Shown here piece by piece: positions 1 through 5,614 of a stretch of DNA of 5,646 nt. Every line of letters starts with the position of its first letter. Position 1 is the stretch's first letter. The notes under the pieces are model-generated. The model was not told the DNA's origin. It did no database searches and worked only from the letters and a program-made list of their open reading frames with translations. Source of the DNA: Porticoccaceae bacterium (GTDB taxonomy: Bacteria; Pseudomonadota; Gammaproteobacteria; Pseudomonadales; Porticoccaceae); contig JAFMBU010000113.1 in assembly GCA_017858295.1 (NCBI GenBank), positions 1-5,646 on the forward strand, written 5' to 3'. The translations under genes were made by a program, and so were the position numbers.

Positions 1-156
1 ATGGGGCACGCCGCGAATATCACGTTCAATCACGACATTGTATTTGTCGCCGAGACTTTGATAGTCGGCAGCTGGAAATTTCTCGGCACAGCCCGCGATT
101 AGTAGCGCCAGACTGGTTATTAATAAGGCCCGTAGGCGTTTGGACGTGAGTGACAT
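1..156 (-). CDS. N-terminus of a lipoprotein of the penicillin acylase family (partial)
   Basis: The gene runs off the left edge, so only 52 codons are visible. The protein starts with a basic n-region (K6, R7, R9), a hydrophobic stretch at about 10-21, and a lipobox I20-A21-G22-C23, so it should be lipidated at Cys23. Ala24 at the +2 position predicts outer-membrane rather than inner-membrane retention. The mature start then reads YNVVIERDIRGVPH at about residues 39-52. That fits the conserved opening of penicillin-amidase / acyl-homoserine-lactone-acylase Ntn hydrolases, whose first strand usually reads like 'v.I.RD.yGVPHI'. These enzymes hydrolyse amide bonds after self-cleavage at an internal Ser. 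That catalytic Ser lies outside the window, so activity cannot be judged. The ATG at 154-156 is chosen because AAGGGG sits 7 nt upstream and the signal peptide begins there. Family assignment rests on one short motif; the lipoprotein signal is firm. Confidence 0.68.
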   Translation of the reverse strand, partial: MSLTSKRLRALLITSLALLIAGCAEKFPAADYQSLGDKYNVVIERDIRGVPH

Positions 157-163
157 TTGATGT

Positions 164-169
164 CCCCTT
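164..169 (-). promoter_or_regulatory. Shine-Dalgarno site of the acylase-like lipoprotein gene
   Basis: On the minus strand this reads AAGGGG, with 7 nt between the last G and the ATG at 156. It fixes the start of the lipoprotein gene. The start codon lies in a small potential hairpin (GACAT, loop CAA, ATGTC; 152-164) that also borders this site. Confidence 0.55.
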
Positions 170-203
170 TTATTGTTTTTTCTTATTAAGGGTTTTACGT
201 TGC

Positions 204-217
204 CGCCCTAGAGGGCG
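204..217. repeat. GC-rich inverted repeat in the gap between the MFS and acylase genes
   Basis: CGCCC (204-208), a 4-nt spacer TAGA and GGGCG (213-217) form a perfect 5-bp stem about 47 bp upstream of the lipoprotein start. It is not followed by a T-run on the minus strand, so it is a poor intrinsic terminator for the MFS gene. It lies just downstream, on the minus strand, of TTGATC, which could be a weak -35 element, and could therefore be an operator in a promoter spacer; no good -10 follows. The rest of the 157-307 gap shows no gene. Confidence 0.35.
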
Positions 218-307
218 ATCAATAGACCTTATTGTGCGCGCTTTTTGAGTGTAGGTATAGGACGCGCAGTAACGTTAGAGTTTGTCGCAGAGCGGCCCAG
301 CAAAACC

Positions 308-1543
308 CTAAGCCGCTTCGGCATCAGTGAGGGGAATCTCTTCCTCAACATGCAGCACCGTACCTACGGGCACAGTGGCCGCCTGCAAAGTACTCTGAAC
401 CTTGTACTCGGCAGGGAGGGCAGGAATGGTCAGCACACGCCAAATACTGATGCCGCCCAACAGTAATAAGCAGGACGCGAGCAGAATAAAGAACGATCCT
501 AGACCAAAAATCTCGAGCCAGAATACTGCAGTTATTGGGCCGGTGATTGAGGTCAGGCCAGCGATTAAAATAACCGTGCCGCTGGCGGGAATAATCTCTC
601 TCGGGCGCAGGTGATCATTGGTCAGTGCCACCACTAGGGAGTACAGCGACAGGGAGAAACCACCAAACAAAAATGTCAGGAAATAGAGCCTTCCCGAAGC
701 TTGGGTCTCAAAGCTTATAATGATTGCTACAACCACGGCTGCCAAGCAGGAATAACCTATCACCCAGCGTCTATCCATCGCATCGGAGAGTTTGCCCAGA
801 GGCCAAGGGAAGAGCATGCCGCCGGCCATCATCGCAGCCATAAAGTTGGCCACTTCAGCAATGCTAAAGCCGAGCTTGGTGGCATATACCGCACCCATGC
901 CAAACACAATACTCGAGACCCACTGGGAGAGAACAATGCCGGTCACACCCATAGGCGTGCGATGCCAGAGGTGGCCGATGCTAACGCGCTCGGTTTCCTC
1001 CGGCGGCGGCGTTGCAATCACCGAGAGAAGGATTGGCACTGCGGCGACACTGACCATCACCGAGATTAATATAAACAGCTCAAAGCCCGCGGGACTGGCG
1101 AGGTTAAGCATAAACTGCCCAGCGCAAATGCCTGACAACAGAATGGCGGTATAAATCGCCAGTATCTGACCGCGATTGGTATTGGTAGAGGCTTGATTGA
1201 GCCAGCTCTCGGCGACCACATAAATAGTCGAAAAGGCAAACCCAGTAAGCAGGCGCATTAGTGCCCAGGCCCATGGGTCAACATAGAGCGCGTGAACCAA
1301 AATAGTCACCGAGGCCACTGCCGAGAGGGCAGCAAATATGCGGATATGTCCGACCCGCTCGATCAGTGCTGGGGTTAGCCGTGAGCCGATCATAAAGCCG
1401 GCAAAATAACAGGACATCAACAGGGCGATTAGGTAGTCATCAAAGCCTTCAATCTCCGCGCGAATACCCAGCAGACTGTTCTGTACGCCCACGGCGAGAC
1501 CGATCAGAGCGAGTCCGATAAACAGGGGCCAGAGGTTGATCAT
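308..1543 (-). CDS. MFS transporter, YcaD-like
   Basis: Major facilitator superfamily permease of 411 residues from the chosen start, with about 12 hydrophobic segments in two halves. The loop between helices 2 and 3 carries the A-type signature GSRLTPALIERVGHIR (53-68), and the second-half equivalent is GKLSDAMDRR (250-259). AESWLN (111-116) followed by NRG (123-125) matches the layout I recall for E. coli YcaD (VVVESAL...NRGRLLAAY), a transporter of unknown substrate. The substrate therefore cannot be named. The acidic C-terminal tail of about 40 residues is predicted cytoplasmic. The frame stays open upstream to a TTG at 1627, with further ATGs at 1558 (+5 residues) and 1543. The added segment is polar and unlike an MFS N-terminus, so helix 1 (INLWPLFIGLALIGLAVGV) favours 1543 or 1558. 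Neither has a good ribosome-binding site, so the start is uncertain by a few codons. Divergent from the DUF1415 gene; the acylase-like gene lies 151 nt downstream. Confidence 0.88.
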   Translation of the reverse strand: MINLWPLFIGLALIGLAVGVQNSLLGIRAEIEGFDDYLIALLMSCYFAGFMIGSRLTPALIERVGHIRIFAALSAVASVTILVHALYVDPWAWALMRLLTGFAFSTIYVVAESWLNQASTNTNRGQILAIYTAILLSGICAGQFMLNLASPAGFELFILISVMVSVAAVPILLSVIATPPPEETERVSIGHLWHRTPMGVTGIVLSQWVSSIVFGMGAVYATKLGFSIAEVANFMAAMMAGGMLFPWPLGKLSDAMDRRWVIGYSCLAAVVVAIIISFETQASGRLYFLTFLFGGFSLSLYSLVVALTNDHLRPREIIPASGTVILIAGLTSITGPITAVFWLEIFGLGSFFILLASCLLLLGGISIWRVLTIPALPAEYKVQSTLQAATVPVGTVLHVEEEIPLTDAEAA

Positions 1544-1652
1544 AGTGCGTATTGGCATGGGCGAATTTGTCCAATTAAGGGGCTGCTGAAATTTTCGCCA
1601 CAGTACTCCTAAAGTTAAAAAACGCAAAGCATCTTTTGCACTAAAATAGGCC

Positions 1653-1658
1653 TATAAT
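1653..1658 (+). promoter_or_regulatory. Candidate -10 element for the DUF1415-flavoprotein operon
   Basis: A perfect TATAAT lies in the divergent intergenic region, 74 bp upstream of the DUF1415 start. No recognisable -35 hexamer occurs at 16-18 bp spacing (the position holds CATCTT or nearby), so the promoter would be -35-weak or activator-dependent. A start near 1665 would give a leader of about 67 nt that contains the palindrome at 1709-1722. It would also make an ATG at 1672 nearly leaderless, which favours the start at 1732. Confidence 0.4.
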
Positions 1659-1708
1659 CGCGTTTTTTCTGATGGGTCCTTCTCGGCTAAAAAGCCCGTC
1701 TAAGAGGA

Positions 1709-1722
1709 CGCTTTTAAAAGCG
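1709..1722. repeat. Perfect 14-bp palindrome in the DUF1415 leader
   Basis: CGCTTTTAAAAGCG is its own reverse complement and ends 9 bp before the DUF1415 ATG. A second, overlapping palindrome AAGCGCTT spans 1718-1725. As RNA it can form CGCTT / AAGCG closed by a TTAA loop directly before the start codon. As DNA it has the symmetry of a dimeric repressor site. No regulator can be assigned. Confidence 0.5.
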
Positions 1723-1731
1723 CTTAAAATT

Positions 1732-2301
1732 ATGTCTGTGGTTGCATCTAGTTTAGTTGAAAAACATATTCGCACTTGGCTGCAGAGCTTCGTCGTGGAA
1801 CTCAACCTCTGCCCCTTTGCCCGACCATTGATCGCTGATCCGGCCCTGCGTATCAATGTTTGCGAGACCCATGATATAGAGCAGCTATACTATGCTTTTC
1901 TCTCAGAGCTGGACTTGATTCAGCAGAGTAGCGAAGGCGAGATCGCCACCAGCCTATTAGTTGTGCCCAACATGTTGCACAGTTTCGAAGACTATCTAGA
2001 CTTTCTCGGCGATGCCGAAGTCATGTTGGAAGAGCTAGGTCTCGATGAAATGATTCAGCTGGCCAGTTTTCATCCCCAGTATCTGTTTGATGGCGAAGAC
2101 AAAGACAGCGCCAGCCATTTTAGCAATCGCTCACCCTATCCACTGATTCACTTCTTGCGCGAAGAAATGGTCACCGCCGCACTGGATAATGTCGATATGC
2201 CCCAGCAGATTCCCCAGCGCAATATTGCTCTTTTGGAAGGCATGGGTCGCGAGGCAGTTGCAGCCCGCTGGAATGCATTAACCGCAGACAAGCAAAAATG
2301 A
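1732..2301 (+). CDS. DUF1415 family protein
   Basis: A 189-residue soluble protein with no signal peptide or membrane segment, the usual size for DUF1415, a proteobacterial family of unknown function. Hallmarks visible are LNLCPFA (24-30), with a cysteine at 27 next to a Pro, the ASFHPQYLFDG block (111-121), and NRSPYPLIHFLREE (132-145). The conserved Cys, His and acidic residues could form an active or metal-binding site, but this is inference. The frame is open back to an ATG at 1672, which would add 20 basic residues. I chose 1732 because the family begins shortly before the WLQSFVVELNLCPFA segment and because 1672 would lie almost at the predicted transcription start. No strong ribosome-binding site precedes either. 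The stop codon overlaps the start of the flavoprotein gene (ATGA), so the two are translationally coupled. Confidence 0.86.
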   Translation: MSVVASSLVEKHIRTWLQSFVVELNLCPFARPLIADPALRINVCETHDIEQLYYAFLSELDLIQQSSEGEIATSLLVVPNMLHSFEDYLDFLGDAEVMLEELGLDEMIQLASFHPQYLFDGEDKDSASHFSNRSPYPLIHFLREEMVTAALDNVDMPQQIPQRNIALLEGMGREAVAARWNALTADKQK

Positions 2302-3503
2302 AAAAGCCTGATGTGATTATTATTGGCGGTGGCGCTGCCGGACTGTTTTGTGCTTTTACCGCGGCTCAGCGGGGCCAGTCTGTTCTAGTTCTCGACAGCA
2401 GCAACAAAGTGGGCAAAAAAATTCTTATGTCTGGGGGTGGCCGCTGCAATTTCACCAATCTCGATATCACCCCAGAAAACTATCTCTGTAATAATCCCCA
2501 CTTTTGTATCTCCGCACTCAATCGCTACAACCAATGGCAGTTTATAGAGCTGGTGGAGAGTCATGGCATCGCCTATCACGAGCGCAAGCACGGCGAACTG
2601 TTTTGCGACGAGTCGGCAAAAGATATTCTCGCCATGTTGCTAGAAGAGTGTCAGCAGGCCGGTGTGGTGATTAAAACCAAATGTGAAATCAAGTCTGTAA
2701 AAGCTGCTGATCCAGCCAGTGAAGCGCCATCAGGATATAGTCTGCAAACCTCCACTGGCCCATACCATTGCAAATCACTGGTTATCGCCACTGGCGGGTT
2801 ATCGATTCCCACCATGGGGGCCAGTGGTTTCGGTTACGAGATCGCCGAGCAGTTTGGTTTAAGCCTGCTGCCGCGCACCGCCGGCCTGGTGCCTTTTACC
2901 TTTAGTGATGGCATTAAGCAGATTTCAGAGACCCTATCCGGCTTGGCCGTGGATGTGGAGATGTCAGTGAATGGCATCAGCTTCCGCGAAAATATGCTCT
3001 TTACCCATCGAGGTATTAGTGGCCCAGCCGCACTGCAGTTATCCAGCTATTGGAAACCGGGGCAAGCTATTGGAGTCAATTTACTCCCAGATGAAAATGC
3101 TGCAGAGTTGCTTCTCGGATATAAGAAAACCAGCGCCAAGAGCCTACTGCGCAATCTGTTATCTCAGCACCTCTCGAAAGGCTTGGTATTGGCATTGCAG
3201 ACATTGCACTGGCCCAAGTACGCCGAAACCGCCATGGCAGAAATTCCCGACGCGCAGCTATTGGCAGTGGCGCAGCAGCTTGCCGATTGGCAACTAAAAC
3301 CCTCTGGAACTGAGGGTTATCGCACCGCTGAAGTCACTCTCTGCGGTGTGGATACGGATCAGCTGTCGTCAAAAACCATGGAATGCAAAACCCAGCCCGG
3401 GCTCTATTTTGTCGGTGAAGTGGTGGATGTGACGGGCCACTTGGGCGGCTACAACTTTCAGTGGGCCTGGGCCTCAGGCTATGCAGCGGGGCAGTACGTC
3501 TAA
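2298..3503 (+). CDS. NAD(P)/FAD-dependent oxidoreductase, HI0933 / YhiN (BaiN-like) family
   Basis: A flavoprotein of 401 residues, full family length. The N-terminal Rossmann fold has GGGAAG at 10-15 for the FAD pyrophosphate and an acidic residue, D33, at the end of the second strand for the ribose. The family signature KKILMSGGGRCNFTN follows at about 40-54. A second FAD-contact motif, VIATGG, is at 162-167, and the C-terminal closing motif GEVVDVTGHLGGYNFQWAWASG spans 373-394. Both ends and the middle are intact. The middle domain (roughly 190-330) is the HI0933-type insertion. Members include E. coli YhiN and clostridial BaiN, which reduces a bile-acid intermediate; a bile-acid role is not expected here, and the physiological substrate of the gammaproteobacterial members is unknown to me. 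Cytoplasmic; no signal peptide. Translation should be coupled to DUF1415 by the ATGA overlap, since there is no convincing ribosome-binding site of its own. Confidence 0.93.
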   Translation: MKKPDVIIIGGGAAGLFCAFTAAQRGQSVLVLDSSNKVGKKILMSGGGRCNFTNLDITPENYLCNNPHFCISALNRYNQWQFIELVESHGIAYHERKHGELFCDESAKDILAMLLEECQQAGVVIKTKCEIKSVKAADPASEAPSGYSLQTSTGPYHCKSLVIATGGLSIPTMGASGFGYEIAEQFGLSLLPRTAGLVPFTFSDGIKQISETLSGLAVDVEMSVNGISFRENMLFTHRGISGPAALQLSSYWKPGQAIGVNLLPDENAAELLLGYKKTSAKSLLRNLLSQHLSKGLVLALQTLHWPKYAETAMAEIPDAQLLAVAQQLADWQLKPSGTEGYRTAEVTLCGVDTDQLSSKTMECKTQPGLYFVGEVVDVTGHLGGYNFQWAWASGYAAGQYV

Positions 3504-3514
3504 CCCTTAATCGA

Positions 3515-4453
3515 CTAGCGGCGGTTGGCCTTAGCCTTGCGGCGGCGCGCAGCAACCTTTTCCAAACGCAGTTTCTCGCGCTCTTCTTTCTCGGCTCTCA
3601 ACACTTCAACCTGCTTCATTTCCAGATCAATCACCTCAGGTGTTTCGAAGGTTATATTACCCAGCGTGCCAGCGCGCAGTTCATTGACAAAGATTGTTGA
3701 AACCCGCTCCAGATCTACCTGTCCGCCACCGCGCAGGCAACCGCGCTGAGCGCCAATAATTTCTAGTAGCTCAATCTCACTGCGAGGCAGAGTCTCAAAC
3801 TTAAAGCGCTTTTGCAGCAATTCAGGGTATTTTTCCAGCAGGAAGTCCGCGGCAAAAAACGCCACATCCTCATAGCTTACCGCAGTATTTTTAATCGCCC
3901 CGGTAGTCGCCAGTCTATAGCTGCCATTGGGGTTTTCAATTTTAGGCCAGAGAATTCCCGGCGTGTCCAACAGCATAATGCCATTGCGCAGATTGATTTT
4001 TTGCTGGCCCTTAGTCACCGCAGGCTCATTGCCGGTTTTAGCAATATGGCGGCCGGCCAAACTATTGATCAGCGACGATTTGCCAACATTGGGGATGCCC
4101 GTGACCATCACCAAAGTATTGCGCCCCTCTTTCTGAGGGCAGAGCTTATTGATCAGATCAATAACCTGCTTGCTCGGATCAAAGTGCTGCAGATCCAGCG
4201 CCATGGTCTTGGTGTTGTCCTGCTGCTCATAATAATCCTGCCAGACCTGGGTTATCTCAGGATCCGCAAGATCGCACTTATTGAGAATCTTGATCGAAGG
4301 CTTCTCAGTGACCAAGTCCTGAATAAACGGATTTGAGCTACTAAAAGGAATTCGCGCATCGAGCACCTCAATCACCAGATTGACCAATGGCAATGACTCG
4401 ATCATCTCGTTGCTGGCCTTGCGCATATGGCCGGGGTACCAATGTATCGACAT
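3515..4453 (-). CDS. rbgA: Ribosome biogenesis GTPase RbgA (YlqF)
   Basis: A 312-residue circularly permuted GTPase. It opens with MSIHWYPGHMRKA, typical of the YlqF family, and an EVLDARIP segment (29-36). The order of G motifs is G4 NKCD (58-61), then G1 GIPNVGKSS (119-127), G2 Thr147 in EPAVTKGQQ, and G3 DTPG (163-166) followed by ILWPK. This G4-G1-G2-G3 order is the permutation diagnostic of the family. A C-terminal RNA-binding domain follows, and the last 35 residues are a highly charged, probably helical tail ending in Arg/Lys-rich AARRRKAKANRR. RbgA promotes late maturation of the 50S subunit in Bacillus; the same role is inferred here. I start at the ATG at 4453, where family similarity begins. 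The frame continues to a GTG at 4633, but those 60 residues look non-coding. Arginines in the tail are all CGC. The gene converges with the flavoprotein gene across 11 nt. Confidence 0.95.
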   Translation of the reverse strand: MSIHWYPGHMRKASNEMIESLPLVNLVIEVLDARIPFSSSNPFIQDLVTEKPSIKILNKCDLADPEITQVWQDYYEQQDNTKTMALDLQHFDPSKQVIDLINKLCPQKEGRNTLVMVTGIPNVGKSSLINSLAGRHIAKTGNEPAVTKGQQKINLRNGIMLLDTPGILWPKIENPNGSYRLATTGAIKNTAVSYEDVAFFAADFLLEKYPELLQKRFKFETLPRSEIELLEIIGAQRGCLRGGGQVDLERVSTIFVNELRAGTLGNITFETPEVIDLEMKQVEVLRAEKEEREKLRLEKVAARRRKAKANRR

Positions 4454-4736
4454 TTGGGGGTTCTCTGGTGTTTGGGTAGCTGGTTCGGTGCCGAAGGCAC
4501 TGTTGAGTGCATTTTCAGGGGCTGGGCGGATAAAAGCAAACCTGTGTGGGCGATTATGGTGGTCTTGTAATCCCCCCAATAAACCAAAGGCGGCACAAGT
4601 AGAAACTGTTAGGCCGCGCACAGTAGCTGTCACGGTGGGATACCGTCAATGGTCAATCTACTAATGGTAAAGCTCGAGGGGAGATGCGCAATAATCTATT
4701 CTTGTATACTGAAGTCAGTCGAGTAGGGTTATTTCT
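4454..4736. other. Intergenic region upstream of rbgA; no gene seen
   Basis: These 283 nt separate the rbgA start from the stop of the accessory gene. The rbgA frame happens to be open for 60 codons, but the peptide has no family character. Small dyads are present: GTGCC-GAA-GGCAC (4488-4500) in the rbgA leader, ACGGT-GGGAT-ACCGT (4632-4646), and ACTGA-AG-TCAGT (4708-4719). None is followed by a T-run on the minus strand, so I do not call a terminator for the accessory gene. Confidence 0.5.
4693..4722 (-). promoter_or_regulatory. Weak candidate promoter for rbgA
   Basis: On the minus strand, TCGACT (4717-4722; 4 of 6 match to TTGACA) and TAGATT (4693-4698; 4 of 6 match to TATAAT) are 18 bp apart. 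It would give a leader of more than 200 nt. Only the spacing and partial matches support it. Confidence 0.22.
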
Positions 4737-5408
4737 CTAGAGATTATGGGTTTTCAAAATCATCTGGTACAGCCGGCTAATCCTGTTGAGCTTTTGTGGA
4801 GACCGCAAGCTCATTTCAATTGGCTGAAAACTTGGACTCGAAGACCTCTCCCCGATTAAGTACTGACAGATTAACAGCCCCCTCTGAAACATATCCGCCG
4901 ACAGGCTATATAGAAGATCTGGTGTCTCAGCCTTATGTTTTTTCCAAAACTCATCCGCCTCCAAGGCGCTGGAAAGTTCATATATGGCAATTAGAACTTC
5001 ATGTGCGAGCACTAAGTTGTTCTTTTGCAAAGCGGATATATGCTGCAAGTGCAGCTTAGAGAATTTGTACAGGTACTTTTTAACCGGGGCATAGTGGTAG
5101 TGCTGGCATAACAGCTCTTCTATCTTGCTAGTCCGCAATTGCAAAATAGAGATCAATTCGTCTGTACCTATATCTGGGGATGTATTGTTAATAACCACAT
5201 CTCTTCCAGCAACTGGGCCATTGGTAGTCGAGCCATCAGATATGATTGCCGATGATCTCTGCCCATGCCTATGATCACTAATTGCGCTTGTCAGTGGCTC
5301 TTTATTTTTGTGCCTTCTGGCCTGAAGCAGTCGAAACACCGCGGCCAGGCTAACAATACCTACGCCACTAAAAATCCATTGATAGTTCTCTGATATCCAC
5401 TCGAGCAT
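4737..5408 (-). CDS. Unrecognised single-span membrane protein with a GPVAGRDV linker (accessory)
   Basis: I do not recognise a named family. The 223-residue product begins MLEWISENYQWIFSGVGIV, with one hydrophobic segment at about 10-28, followed at once by RLLQARRHKNK. The positive-inside rule therefore puts the C-terminal part in the cytoplasm. Residues 37-78 are a polar, Ser/Thr/Asn/Gly-rich linker ending in GPVAGRDVVINN (64-75). I recall similar 'W.FSGIG' anchors plus 'aGrDvnIN' linkers in many uncharacterised, patchily distributed bacterial proteins with variable C-termini; this is memory, not a search. Residues about 80-223 look mostly alpha-helical and contain one Cys-His-Tyr stretch (LLCQHYHYAP). 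No catalytic motif is visible. A TAGGG ribosome-binding site lies 7 nt before the ATG, supporting the start. Arginine codons are AGA 3, AGG 5, CGG 3, CGA 1, with no CGC or CGT, unlike rbgA and the flavoprotein gene, and ATA for Ile occurs at least six times. Recent transfer is likely. It appears monocistronic here. Confidence 0.78.
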   Translation of the reverse strand: MLEWISENYQWIFSGVGIVSLAAVFRLLQARRHKNKEPLTSAISDHRHGQRSSAIISDGSTTNGPVAGRDVVINNTSPDIGTDELISILQLRTSKIEELLCQHYHYAPVKKYLYKFSKLHLQHISALQKNNLVLAHEVLIAIYELSSALEADEFWKKHKAETPDLLYSLSADMFQRGLLICQYLIGERSSSPSFQPIEMSLRSPQKLNRISRLYQMILKTHNL

Positions 5409-5415
5409 CTTGTTA

Positions 5416-5420
5416 CCCTA
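5416..5420 (-). promoter_or_regulatory. Ribosome-binding site of the accessory membrane-protein gene
   Basis: TAGGG on the minus strand with a 7-nt spacer to the ATG at 5408. It decides the start and supports that this frame is translated. Confidence 0.5.
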
Positions 5421-5451
5421 AAGGCTTATTTATCACAGCAGTGACGGCGGT

Positions 5452-5457
5452 ATTTTA
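5452..5457 (-). promoter_or_regulatory. Candidate -10 element for the accessory gene
   Basis: TAAAAT on the minus strand matches TATAAT at 5 of 6 positions and lies 43 bp upstream of the ATG. There is no good -35 at 16-18 bp. An imperfect inverted repeat, CCTAACC (5469-5475) with GGT-C-TAGG (5483-5490), covers the place where the -35 would be, so control by a DNA-binding protein is possible. Confidence 0.3.
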
Positions 5458-5583
5458 CTTTCGCCTCTCCTAACCTTATTAGGGTCTAGGAAAGCAGTGC
5501 CTACAGTAATAGCCAATAGTTGCGCTTAATTCGAGTCTCTTCCTCAATTGCCCCTGCAGCCAAAACCACTGCCCACACAGACA

Positions 5584-5614
5584 GTCGGTGATACACTTTC
5601 TCCCTACCACCGAC
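5584..5614. repeat. 7-bp inverted repeat with a 17-nt spacer
   Basis: GTCGGTG (5584-5590) and CACCGAC (5608-5614) are exact reverse complements. The hexamer GACAGT also occurs as a direct repeat beside each arm (5580-5585 and 5612-5617). No T-run follows on either strand, so it is not a typical terminator. It could be a protein-binding site or part of a mobile-element or repeat remnant. Confidence 0.4.

Noticed and set aside
701..1154. Plus-strand open frames of about 120 codons opposite the MFS gene.
   Set aside because: They are antisense to a well-supported transporter and show no protein-family features.
1544..1627. Longer MFS protein starting at a TTG at 1627 (28 extra residues).
   Set aside because: TTG without a ribosome-binding site; the extra residues are polar and precede a normal MFS helix 1.
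1672..1731. Alternative DUF1415 start at the ATG at 1672.
   Set aside because: It lies about 7 nt from the predicted transcription start, has no ribosome-binding site, and adds basic residues outside the family's conserved region.
2971..3297. 108-codon plus-strand frame inside the flavoprotein gene.
   Set aside because: It is an alternative frame of an intact, motif-verified gene; its product has no recognisable features.
3812..4336. 174-codon plus-strand frame opposite rbgA.
   Set aside because: It is the antisense shadow of a conserved GTPase, and the composition follows from rbgA codons.
4454..4633. In-frame 60-codon N-terminal extension of rbgA from a GTG at 4633.
   Set aside because: The RbgA family starts at MSIHWYPGHM, the extra peptide lacks family character, and a good ATG sits at 4453.
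4705..4710. TATACT on the plus strand as a -10 element.
   Set aside because: There is no -35 at suitable spacing, no extended -10, and no plus-strand gene downstream.
5530..5537. TTCGAGTC, resembling a tRNA T-loop.
   Set aside because: The flanking bases do not pair into a T stem and no acceptor, D or anticodon arm is found on either strand.
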